From Bacteroidota bacterium (GTDB taxonomy: Bacteria > Bacteroidota > Bacteroidia > Bacteroidales > Prolixibacteraceae), in assembly GCA_030632865.1 (NCBI GenBank), contig DAOVTY010000052.1, forward strand, positions 1 to 14,429: 14,429 nt of DNA. The letters run 5' to 3'. Under the pieces are notes generated by a model. It did not search any database, was not told the origin of the DNA, and saw only the letters and a program-made list of their open reading frames with translations. The first letter of the stretch is position 1, and each line of letters begins with the position of its first letter. A program made the position numbers and the translations under genes. Positions 8,350 through 14,429 of this stretch are shown here, piece by piece.

Positions 8350-8934
8350 TTATAACTGAACAAAATACCTGTGCTCTTTTAAAAAATCGGTTAGTACTAA
8401 TTCGTATTCTCCATTTATTAAACTCGACATATTAATTCGTTTTTGTATCTCCATTTTATTTCCAAGATTTAATTCCGAAATGTATGCTCCGTTTTTGTAT
8501 ATTTTCATGTTCACATTTTTCATTGAAGCATTAAAAAACGAAATATCTAGTTTCCCGTTTTGCAGTGAAAAGCAAGGTTCATACATTCTTTCACAATCTC
8601 CAGTTATTATTTTATTATTCGAAATAGATACCAAACGGTTAATGCTCTGATTTCCATAGTTTATGCAAACATTGTATTTGCCGTCTCCTGCCTCTGCAAA
8701 GTTGAATTCTTTTTCATATTCAGAATGAGATTTTTGGGTTTTATTAACAAATAAAATATCACCATCATCATTCATAATAGTAATTTCAAGGGGAGAGGCA
8801 AATTGTGCTTCGTAAGTAATTAGTACTTTTTGTTGTTCAGCACTAACTATGTTCATTTTAGGAATTTTGTGAGCATATCCAATTGCTACAATCAGAAATG
8901 CCATGGTTGTTAAAACCCAGCTCTTTGTTTTCAT
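8350..8934 (-). CDS. Small secreted protein of two beta-sandwich-like repeats, function unknown
   Basis: I do not recognise a named family. The chosen start is ATG at 8932-8934, giving 194 residues. The frame could extend to a TTG at 8968-8970, but only the ATG places the signal peptide (MKTKSWVLTTMAFLIVAIGYA) at the very N-terminus. The mature part has two similar blocks. One is LEITIMNDDGDILFVNK with GDGKYNVCINYG and SINRLVSI; the other is MKIYKNGAYISELNLG with INGEYELVLTD and HRYFVQL. Each reads as a strand, a turn with (N/D)G, a central stretch, a G.Y strand and a last strand, the pattern of T9SS type-A sorting domains and of small DUF3244-like secreted proteins. Two cysteines bracket the short segment CERMYEPC between the blocks and could form a disulfide. 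It is monocistronic with its own terminator and divergent from the comB-like gene. Confidence 0.75.
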   Translation of the reverse strand: MKTKSWVLTTMAFLIVAIGYAHKIPKMNIVSAEQQKVLITYEAQFASPLEITIMNDDGDILFVNKTQKSHSEYEKEFNFAEAGDGKYNVCINYGNQSINRLVSISNNKIITGDCERMYEPCFSLQNGKLDISFFNASMKNVNMKIYKNGAYISELNLGNKMEIQKRINMSSLINGEYELVLTDFLKEHRYFVQL

Positions 8935-9106
8935 AACTTTTTTCTTTAATTGTTTCTCTGTAATAGACAATTAAATTACGACGTTGTTACAATGTATTTT
9001 TATTTGTTCAACAAAGTGCTTGAAATCGAGAATAAACAGAATCAATTTGTCTGCAAATTACTTTTACACATTGATAACTGCAATATTTTAATTTTCAGTA
9101 CAGCTT

Positions 9107-9136
9107 TTTGGTTATATCCAATTTTTTATACTTTCG
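9107..9136 (+). promoter_or_regulatory. Candidate Bacteroidota sigma-ABfr promoter for the comB-like gene
   Basis: TTTG (9107-9110) stands 18 bases before TACTTTCG (9129-9136), which matches the TAnnTTTG -7 box at all but one fixed position. The usual spacing is about 19-21. The box ends 11 bases before the ATG at 9148, so the 5' leader would be very short. AT-richness makes a chance match possible. Confidence 0.35.
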
Positions 9137-9147
9137 AAAAAAAATAG

Positions 9148-9837
9148 ATGGAAATAAAAATTCTACAACTACTCGACGGTGCTAAAGTTGCAAATGGTTT
9201 AACTGTTATTATCGATGTGTTTCGTGCATTTTCAACAGCTTGTTATGCATTTGAAGTTGGCATTATTAAAAGTTATCCGGTGGGCGATATTGATGTTGCA
9301 TATAAGTTAAAAGAGAATAATCCGGATTATATTTTGGTGGGCGAGCGTAACGAGCAAAAACCTTTGGGATTCGATTTTGGAAATTCACCATCGCAGTTAT
9401 TAAATGGCAAATTCGCCGGAAAAACCATGGTGCATACTACAAGTTCGGGAACACAGGGAATTGCAAATGCCACAAATGCCGATGAAATAATTACCGGGAG
9501 TTTTGTAAACGCAGCTGCAATTGTTCGATATATTCAAGCAAAAAATCCTAAAATAGTTTCGTTAGTTTGTATGGGGTATGCTTGCGAATATCCGACTGAT
9601 GAGGATACACTTTGTGCCGAATTTATAAAAAATGAACTGGAGCAAAAACCAAATAATTTTAATGAAATGGTTGAAATAATGCGAAATGGTTCGGGAGCAC
9701 GTTTTTTCGATCCTGAAAAGCAGAGTTGGTCTCCTGAAAAAGATTTTGAACTCTGTCTAAATCTTAACCGTTTTGATTTTGTTTTGCGAGTTGAAAAAGA
9801 GGGTGAAATGAATTATTTGAAAAAAATAAATATTTAG
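9148..9837 (+). CDS. comB: 2-phosphosulfolactate phosphatase family protein (ComB-like)
   Basis: ComB hydrolyses 2-phosphosulfolactate to 3-sulfolactate, a step of coenzyme M synthesis in methanogens. In bacteria without coenzyme M the role is often unclear. The 229-residue product has the family's signature stretches in order: IDVFRAFSTA (22-31, the D.fRA motif), LVGERNEQKPLGFDFGNSP (63-81), HTTSSGTQGI (96-105), GSFVNAAAIV (117-126) and PTDEDTLCAEFI (149-160). The length is normal, all expected blocks are present and no signal peptide is seen, so it is cytosolic. ATG at 9148 is the first good start and keeps the conserved N-terminus. The stop is TAG at 9835-9837, and a palindrome begins one base later. 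The next gene, a PLP C-S lyase, also concerns sulfur compounds, but the 117-base gap and palindrome argue against tight coupling. Family assignment is firm; the actual substrate in this organism is inferred. Confidence 0.9.
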   Translation: MEIKILQLLDGAKVANGLTVIIDVFRAFSTACYAFEVGIIKSYPVGDIDVAYKLKENNPDYILVGERNEQKPLGFDFGNSPSQLLNGKFAGKTMVHTTSSGTQGIANATNADEIITGSFVNAAAIVRYIQAKNPKIVSLVCMGYACEYPTDEDTLCAEFIKNELEQKPNNFNEMVEIMRNGSGARFFDPEKQSWSPEKDFELCLNLNRFDFVLRVEKEGEMNYLKKINI

Positions 9838-9838
9838 A

Positions 9839-9906
9839 ACGTCTCTCTGAACTTGTTTCAAAATTTCTATATTTGAAGAGATGCTGAAACAAGTTCAGCA
9901 TGACGT
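9839..9906. repeat. 68-base palindrome (30-base imperfect arms), probable interspersed repeat
   Basis: The left arm (9839-9868) and right arm (9877-9906) are reverse complements at 24 of 30 positions around an 8-base loop. The core CTGAACTTGTTTCA (9847-9860) pairs without error with TGAAACAAGTTCAG. ACGTC/GACGT close the ends. It starts one base after the comB-like stop codon. From memory, very similar CTGAACTTGTTTCAG palindromes are scattered in Bacteroidota intergenic regions. It may also end or stabilise the transcript, though no T-run follows. Confidence 0.8.
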
Positions 9907-9954
9907 ATAGACAATAACATACTCAATACTTTGTACTAATTACATCTTAAGAAT

Positions 9955-11124
9955 ATGAAAAAATATAACTTCGATGAAATTGTTCCGCGTGAAGGAACAA
10001 ACTGTATAAAATATGATGCCCGCGAAAAGGTTTTTGGGAGTGCCGATGTTTTACCTTTGTGGGTTGCCGATATGGATTTTAGAACACCGGATTTTATTGT
10101 TGATGCCATAAAAAAACGTACAGAGCACGAGATTTTTGGATATTCGTTTAAGTCTGATTCTTACTATAAATCTGTAATAGATTGGATGAAACGCCGCCAT
10201 AATTGGGATATTAGCAAGGGGCAAATTTCGTCGAGCCCAGGAGTGGTTGCAGGTTTAACAATTGCAATTGAAACATTTTCTAAACCGGGCGATGGAGTAG
10301 TTGTTCAGCCTCCTGTATATTTTCCGTTTTTTGATTGTGTAAAAGGGACTTCTCGCAAAATGGTTGAAAACCCACTGAAACTAGAAAATGGCAGATACAC
10401 TTTTGATTTCGAAGATTTAAAATCGAAAATTGATGAAAATACGAAACTCCTGCTATTGTGCAATCCTCAAAATCCGGGCGGAATGGTTTTTACTCTCGAA
10501 GAACTTACCGAATTGGCAAGTATTTGTGTAGAAAATAATATTATGATTATCTCAGATGAAATTCATTCTGACCTGATTTTTGGAGAGCACAAACACATTC
10601 CAATTGCATCTATATCTGAGGAGATTGCAAAAAATAGTTTGGTATTTATGGCTCCGAGTAAAACTTTTAATATTGCTGGGTTAGCATCGTCTGTTGCTAT
10701 AATTCAGAGCAAAGTAAATTTTGTACGTTACGAAAGAGCACTTGGAGTTGGGCATCTTGGTATGGGAAATATTTTTGGTTCGGTTGCTCTCGAAGCTGCA
10801 TATACAAATGGCGACGATTGGCTGGAGCAAATGCTCGACTATTTGTGGGAAAATTATCTGGTTTTAGAAAAATTTTTCGAAACAAAATTGCCAAAAGTTA
10901 AAGTTTTAAAACCGGAAGCTACTTATTTAGTATGGCTCGATTTTACTGCTTATGGAATGAAAAATAGGGAACTATTGAATTTCGCGTCGGAAAAAGCAAA
11001 AGTAGGATTAAACGATGGCGGAAAATTCGGAACTGGAGGCGACGGCTGGTTACGTTTAAATATTGGTTGCACAAGAACTGTACTAGAAGAGGCACTAGAA
11101 CGACTTGGAAAAGCTTTTGGATGA
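9955..11124 (+). CDS. patB: PatB/MalY-type PLP-dependent C-S beta-lyase (aminotransferase class I/II fold)
   Basis: Enzymes of this family cleave cystathionine or other cysteine S-conjugates to a thiol, pyruvate and ammonia, and act in the cytosol. The 389-residue product shows the full fold-type I set. The N-terminal LPLWVADMDFRTPDFI (33-48) is diagnostic of PatB/MalY against ordinary aminotransferases. FGYSF (61-65), the SPGVVAGL cofactor-phosphate loop (94-101), CNPQNPGG with Asn173, Asp201 in ISDEIHSDLIFG, Schiff-base Lys236 in APSKTFNIAGL and the carboxylate-binding Arg367 in LRLNIGCTR follow. The length is typical. ATG at 9955 begins MKKYNFDE, as expected for the family. It follows the comB-like gene by 117 bases with a palindrome between them, so separate expression is possible; a TACTTTG stretch at 9928-9934 is a weak promoter hint. 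Some relatives double as regulators (MalY), which cannot be judged here. The preferred substrate is not readable from the sequence. Confidence 0.92.
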   Translation: MKKYNFDEIVPREGTNCIKYDAREKVFGSADVLPLWVADMDFRTPDFIVDAIKKRTEHEIFGYSFKSDSYYKSVIDWMKRRHNWDISKGQISSSPGVVAGLTIAIETFSKPGDGVVVQPPVYFPFFDCVKGTSRKMVENPLKLENGRYTFDFEDLKSKIDENTKLLLLCNPQNPGGMVFTLEELTELASICVENNIMIISDEIHSDLIFGEHKHIPIASISEEIAKNSLVFMAPSKTFNIAGLASSVAIIQSKVNFVRYERALGVGHLGMGNIFGSVALEAAYTNGDDWLEQMLDYLWENYLVLEKFFETKLPKVKVLKPEATYLVWLDFTAYGMKNRELLNFASEKAKVGLNDGGKFGTGGDGWLRLNIGCTRTVLEEALERLGKAFG

Positions 11125-11449
11125 TTCTTTACATTATCGATTAATTTATTTCGTAATATTTAAGTAAACTCTTATCGTAAATAGTAACCTCTATTCTATT
11201 TTTTTAATAGAATTAGGCATTTAAAAGATGTTGTTTTACACCAAAACAAATGGGTTAAAACCCAATGATTATAATTTTTTGTATAAAACTGTTCAATTCA
11301 GTGAATGGCAAAAAATAGCAAAGTTCTTGTTTTCGTCAATTGTACTCCCTAATATTTTTTGTTCTATGAGATTGCGAAGTGACATTAATATAGAAAACTA
11401 TTAATGTGTACTTTCCAGTTGTAAAACACGAAAAATTATTTGATAAAAA
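11125..11449. other. Convergent AT-rich spacer with three small inverted repeats
   Basis: This 325-base stretch lies between the 3' ends of the PatB-like and GH92 genes. I see no credible gene. It has three perfect inverted repeats: ATTCTATT with AATAGAAT (11193-11200 and 11206-11213), TGGGTT with AACCCA (11251-11256 and 11259-11264) and ACATTAATA with TATTAATGT (11382-11390 and 11399-11407). None is followed by a clear T-run, so they are weak terminator candidates at best. The GGGTT repeat resembles worn copies of short dispersed Bacteroidota palindromes. Confidence 0.45.
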
Positions 11450-13687
11450 TTAATGTTTATCACTCATAAAAAACTCTAGTTTTCCGCCTTTCATTAAATC
11501 GTTGTGCGAGAAAAAAGGTGTTTCAAGTTGAGTCCCGTTTAAAAGTAGCTTTTCAATAAATTTGTTCTTTTTGGAATTATTGTAAACAGCAATCTCAAAA
11601 ATACCTCCCGGAACTCTAATTTTTGCATTGTCAACAATTGGGCGGCCAATTGTGTAAGTTGGGTCGCCTGGGCAAACCTGATAAAACCCAATTGCATTTA
11701 AAACATACCATGCCGACATTTGCCCGCAATCTTCGTTTCCAATAATTCCATCTGGTGTTGGAGTATAGAAATCGTATAAAATTTGGTCGATATATTTTTG
11801 AGTTTTCCAGTTTGTATTGGTCCAGTTGTACAAATATGCCATGTGATGACTCGGCTCGTTTCCATGTGCATATTGCCCAATTAATCCGGTAATATCGCCT
11901 GAAGCATTTTCGCCAACTATCTCAGAACTGGTTGTAAAAAGAGTGTCCAATTGTGTCTCAAAATTATCTTTTCCACCATACATTTTAATATGGTTTTCTA
12001 TATCGTGCGGCACAAAATAACTCCACTGGTAAGCATTTCCTTCAACGTAATCGCTTTTTTCGTGTTCAGAAAAACGTGGTTGAAAAGGTTCGCGCCAACT
12101 TCCATCGCCATTTTTACCACGCATAAAACCGGTTTCCTCATCGAAATACAATTTATAATTAGCAGCTTTTTTAAAATAAACATCAGCAGTTTTTTTGTCG
12201 CCGGCAGCCTCTGCAATTTTTGCCACGCACCAATCGTAATATGCCATTTCAACTCCGTACGACACCGATTCTGAAATAGAATCAGCAGGAACAAAACCGT
12301 ATTTCTCTTTGAAATAGATATGTTTCGACATCACATTCTCTTCTCGCGTTCCTTTAACTTTTTCGAGCCATGCTGGCTGCCACGATGAGGAAATAACAGC
12401 AGCTTCCTTCCAAATTTCCAAATTAGCATCTGGAACCAACCCTTTTGCAATTGCATCAGCTAAAACTGAGGTTGCAGGATATCCAACCATTGTTCCGGTG
12501 TAATTAGAAGCAAGAGCCCATTTGGGTAAAACACCGCCTTCTTGATATTTTTGAACCAACGACTCTGCCCACTCACCAGCCTTTTTAGGTCGAATAATTG
12601 TCATTAACGGATGGAAAGCACGGAACGTATCCCACAACGAAAACACTGTGTAATTGGTATATCCTTTGGGTGCTGTTTTTATGGTTTTATCCATTGCACG
12701 GTAACGCCCATCAACATCCTGATATGTAAATGGCGACATCATTGTGTGGTATAAAGCGGTGTAGAAATTAGTTTTTACATCGTTGTCGGCAGTTGTAATT
12801 TCAATTCCCTGCAATGCTTTTCGCCATTCGTTTTGCGATTTTTCAACGGTGGCTTCAAAATCCCAATCGGGTAATTCAGCAGCCATATTTTGTGCTGCAC
12901 CTTTTTCGTCAACAACCGAGAGTGCAACTTTTACAAGCAGAGGTTTTTCTGAATCAGTAAATTGAAAATGAAGTTTTATGTCTTGTCCGGTTAATTCCGT
13001 CTGTTCAGTTTTTTCGTTTTCAGAATAGACCGTAATGGTTTCGAAGGGTTCAGCAAATTCAATTCGGTAGGCAATTAAATGATGGGTTGCCCAACCGGTG
13101 GTTTTTTGAATTCCTTCAACAGTTCTGTCATCTGTTATTTTGAAACTATTTTCCACAATCCGGTGTCCCCAGTTTGGTTGAAGAATGTGCCCCAAATCTA
13201 GCATTACTTTTCGTTCAGCAGAATTTTTATAGGAATAGCGGTGTAACCCAACACGTTTTGTTGAGGTTAATTCTGCGGTAACATTATAATTTTTCAGATG
13301 AACTTTATAATATCCGGGAGTAGCAGATTCATCTTTTTTATCGAATTTCCCAACTGGTTTAATTTCATCGGTATTGGAGTATGGAAGTAAAAGTACATCG
13401 CCCATGTCGCCAATTCCTGTGCCACTTAAATGAGTGTGACTAAAACCGTAAATGGTAGAGTCTTCGTAATGATAACCGCTGCTGGCATCCCATCCTAAAA
13501 TATGCGTGTCAGGACTTAACTGCACCATCCCAAAAGGCACGGTTGCTCCGGGAAAAGTGTGCCCGTGAAAACCGGTTCCGATAAACGGGTCAACAAAATC
13601 AAGTGGGTCGAAATCTGTTTTTGTTATGGTTTGTGTGCAACCTAAAAGGAATATTAAAAAAGGGATGATTAACATTTTTGCGTTCAT
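11450..13687 (-). CDS. GH92 family alpha-mannosidase, lipoprotein
   Basis: GH92 enzymes are calcium-dependent exo-acting, inverting alpha-mannosidases, most often alpha-1,2, that trim N-glycans or yeast mannan. The 745-residue product starts with a lipoprotein signal (MLIIPFLIFLLGC, lipobox LLGC, Cys17), so it is probably anchored in the outer membrane or facing the periplasm. The N-terminal beta-sandwich has VDPFIGTGFHGHTFPGATVPFGMVQLSPDT and YGFSHTHLSGTGIGDMGDVLLLP, both hallmarks of the family. The alpha/alpha barrel carries YTVFSLWDTFRAFHPL, GNEPSHH (609-615) and PDGIIGNEDCGQMSAWY (GNEDCGQ at 650-656), where the catalytic acid and base residues of the family lie. The length is normal and nothing appears lost. 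ATG at 13685-13687 is used; Met5 would also work. It stands alone, with no SusC/SusD pair in the window, so it is not part of a visible polysaccharide utilisation locus. Linkage specificity cannot be read from sequence alone. Confidence 0.96.
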   Translation of the reverse strand: MNAKMLIIPFLIFLLGCTQTITKTDFDPLDFVDPFIGTGFHGHTFPGATVPFGMVQLSPDTHILGWDASSGYHYEDSTIYGFSHTHLSGTGIGDMGDVLLLPYSNTDEIKPVGKFDKKDESATPGYYKVHLKNYNVTAELTSTKRVGLHRYSYKNSAERKVMLDLGHILQPNWGHRIVENSFKITDDRTVEGIQKTTGWATHHLIAYRIEFAEPFETITVYSENEKTEQTELTGQDIKLHFQFTDSEKPLLVKVALSVVDEKGAAQNMAAELPDWDFEATVEKSQNEWRKALQGIEITTADNDVKTNFYTALYHTMMSPFTYQDVDGRYRAMDKTIKTAPKGYTNYTVFSLWDTFRAFHPLMTIIRPKKAGEWAESLVQKYQEGGVLPKWALASNYTGTMVGYPATSVLADAIAKGLVPDANLEIWKEAAVISSSWQPAWLEKVKGTREENVMSKHIYFKEKYGFVPADSISESVSYGVEMAYYDWCVAKIAEAAGDKKTADVYFKKAANYKLYFDEETGFMRGKNGDGSWREPFQPRFSEHEKSDYVEGNAYQWSYFVPHDIENHIKMYGGKDNFETQLDTLFTTSSEIVGENASGDITGLIGQYAHGNEPSHHMAYLYNWTNTNWKTQKYIDQILYDFYTPTPDGIIGNEDCGQMSAWYVLNAIGFYQVCPGDPTYTIGRPIVDNAKIRVPGGIFEIAVYNNSKKNKFIEKLLLNGTQLETPFFSHNDLMKGGKLEFFMSDKH

Positions 13688-13709
13688 TTTGTTTTTAATT
13701 GATGAAATG

Positions 13710-13717
13710 CAAATTTA
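13710..13717 (-). promoter_or_regulatory. -7 box of the GH92 gene promoter
   Basis: Read on the minus strand, 13717-13710 is TAAATTTG, a perfect match to the Bacteroidota TAnnTTTG -7 box. It lies 22 bases before the ATG. No clear TTTG -33 element is seen at the usual 19-21 spacing; a TTGA lies about 24 bases upstream. A short leader would result. Confidence 0.5.
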
Positions 13718-13810
13718 GGATTTTATACCGATTAGTTTTAATCAATGTAAATATTTTAAAGTTGGAAGATTGATGTAAGTCAGGAGTTTTGAACTTTGCG
13801 CTTTTTATTT

Positions 13811-13834
13811 CCCCTCCTTTTTTTCAAGGAGGGG
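13811..13834. repeat. GC-rich hairpin, first part of the composite repeat
   Basis: CCCCTCCTT (13811-13819) pairs perfectly with AAGGAGGGG (13826-13834) around a six-base pyrimidine loop. It is strikingly GC-rich for this AT-rich spacer. It opens a run of repeats that continues to 14066. There is no T-run on the plus side; on the minus side AAATAAAAAG follows, which is no terminator tail. Confidence 0.8.
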
Positions 13835-13838
13835 AGGT

Positions 13839-13906
13839 ATCCGCTTGCGGATGGGGAGGTAAAAATCAAGATCCGTCAACTGACGGATGGGGTGGTAAAA
13901 ATCAAG
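13839..13906. repeat. Two tandem hairpin units (32 and 36 bases)
   Basis: Unit 1 (13839-13870) and unit 2 (13871-13906) abut exactly. Each begins with a small palindrome starting ATCCG (ATCCGC..GCGGAT and ATCCGTCA..TGACGGAT) and ends with GGGGnGGTAAAAATCAAG. Apart from one A/T change, the units differ only inside the hairpin, where arm changes are compensated on the other arm, so pairing is kept while sequence is not. This suggests the structure matters, or that units of different subtypes recombined. Confidence 0.8.
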
Positions 13907-13916
13907 ATTGAAAAAG

Positions 13917-14066
13917 AGCGCAGAGCTGCGAAATATTTGTAGCTTAAATACGTAAACGAATTAAAATGTGCAGCGCACCGTAACAAAAAAATAAATTATG
14001 TTGCGGTGCGCTGCACCTTCTGTCGAAATTCATACATTTGCTACAAATATTTAGGTGCTCTGCACT
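13917..14066. repeat. 150-base nested palindrome, probable interspersed non-coding repeat
   Basis: The outer arms are 13917-13943 and 14040-14066, complementary at 23 of 27 positions and including a perfect AAATATTTGTAGC/GCTACAAATATTT. The inner arms are 13968-13985 and 13999-14016, complementary at 17 of 18 positions (GTGCAGCGCACCG core), with a 13-base AT-rich loop. The segments between the arms are 24 and 23 bases and only loosely complementary. The whole could fold as one long cruciform or RNA hairpin. No coding frame of note runs through it. From memory, related GCTACAAATATTT and GTGCAGCGCACC repeats occur in other Bacteroidota genomes. Confidence 0.85.
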
Positions 14067-14205
14067 AAGTATTACTTAACCGGTGTTGATTGGATACCCC
14101 ATTTAAATGAAATTATAATTTTTATAAGTCCCCTTAAGTTTATACACAACAACTTGCACTAAATTTTGTTGTAATATTACGCAACTGGATTAAAAACATA
14201 AAAAC

Positions 14206-14429
14206 ATGACAATACTTGTAGTTGGAGCAAGCGGGGCAACAGGACGGCTATTGGTTGAAGACTTACTAGGCCGCGGACACAAAGTGAAGGTAATAGTGAG
14301 ATCGAGTGAAACACTAAGTGATTTTCTGAGTAATAAACACCTGCAGGTAATTAGTGCTAGTGTGCTTGAACTTAGCGATGCAGAGATGGTATCGTATGTG
14401 CAAGGTTGCGATGCGGTAGCTTCGTGCCT
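14206..14429 (+). CDS. NAD(P)-binding Rossmann protein (NmrA/atypical SDR-like), 3' end outside the window
   Basis: The 74 complete codons visible start at ATG 14206 and run open to the window edge. The product begins MTILVVGASGATGRLLVEDLL, a textbook beta-alpha-beta dinucleotide fold with the GxxGxxG motif (GASGATG, residues 7-13), followed by RGHKVKVIVRSSE, where the Arg after strand 2 suggests NADP(H) preference. The pattern GHKV.V.VRS, then LQVISASVLELSDAEMVSYVQGCDAV, matches the NAD(P)H-binding/NmrA-like group of atypical short-chain dehydrogenases, which often lack the classical catalytic tyrosine; that part is not visible. No signal peptide is seen. A loose TAAATTTTG (14160-14168) is the only promoter hint in the 139 bases after the palindrome. 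The substrate cannot be guessed. Confidence 0.85.
   Translation, partial: MTILVVGASGATGRLLVEDLLGRGHKVKVIVRSSETLSDFLSNKHLQVISASVLELSDAEMVSYVQGCDAVASC

Noticed and set aside
8950..9147. 65-codon plus-strand open frame ending just before the comB-like ATG
   Set aside because: Its product is hydrophobic and Phe/Tyr/Asn-rich as expected of AT-rich spacer DNA, it overlaps the 5' region of the divergent gene, and it contains the candidate promoter of the comB-like gene.
11193..11407. Bidirectional terminator between the PatB-like and GH92 genes
   Set aside because: The three stems are short and AT-rich and lack T-runs on either strand, so I list them only as inverted repeats.
11951..12294. Overlapping frames of about 100 codons on both strands inside the GH92 gene
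   Set aside because: They lie wholly within a strongly conserved GH92 coding region and have no recognisable domain of their own.
11450..13687. Polysaccharide utilisation locus around the GH92 enzyme
   Set aside because: No SusC, SusD, regulator or second glycoside hydrolase is present in the flanking sequence within the window.
13839..13906. Possible CRISPR array from the two tandem units
   Set aside because: There are only two units, they abut with no unique spacers, their variable part is palindromic, and no cas gene is present.
14139..14168. Promoter for the NAD(P)-binding gene (TTTA ... TAAATTTTG)
   Set aside because: The -7 box has one base too many between TA and TTTG, the -33 element is off and spacing is short.

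Overview
The window looks like chromosomal DNA of a member of the phylum Bacteroidota. The base composition is AT-rich, Shine-Dalgarno sequences are hardly visible, and a TAnnTTTG-type -7 promoter box precedes one gene. A GH92 lipoprotein, a golvesin-tailed ABC permease and GC-rich palindromes in AT-rich spacers also fit this phylum. I cannot place it below phylum with confidence. No rRNA, tRNA, CRISPR array, insertion sequence, transposase or prophage gene is visible.

Region 1 (1-8139, all minus strand) is an export locus. In transcription order it holds an ABC ATPase (GTG start), a giant ABC-2 permease with a periplasmic M1-peptidase-like region lacking HExxH and a golvesin-like C-terminal domain, a TolC-type outer membrane channel, a lipoprotein membrane fusion protein and an RND-family inner membrane pump. 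The last four genes are 12-32 bases apart, which suggests one transcript. The RND pump is interrupted by two in-frame TAA codons 15 bases apart. The same frame stays open beyond them to the window edge, so it is annotated as a pseudogene, or as a sequence error that must be excluded.

Region 2 (8290-11124) starts with a minus-strand gene for a small secreted protein of two similar beta-type repeats, followed by a convincing intrinsic terminator. Divergent from it are a ComB-like 2-phosphosulfolactate phosphatase and a PatB/MalY-type PLP C-S lyase, separated by a 68-base palindrome that begins one base after the comB stop. Both products belong to sulfur-compound families, but a shared pathway is only a guess.

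Region 3 (11125-14205) holds a 325-base convergent spacer with three weak AT-rich inverted repeats, then a minus-strand GH92 alpha-mannosidase lipoprotein. The 518-base spacer behind its promoter is packed with repeats: a GC-rich hairpin, two tandem hairpin units and a 150-base nested palindrome. These look like non-coding interspersed repeats. The window ends inside a plus-strand gene (from 14206) for an NAD(P)-binding Rossmann protein.

The most unusual items are the permease fusion in an operon that mixes ABC and RND export parts, the composite palindrome at 13811-14066 and the doubly stopped RND gene. I see no clear sign of a wholly new multi-gene system.
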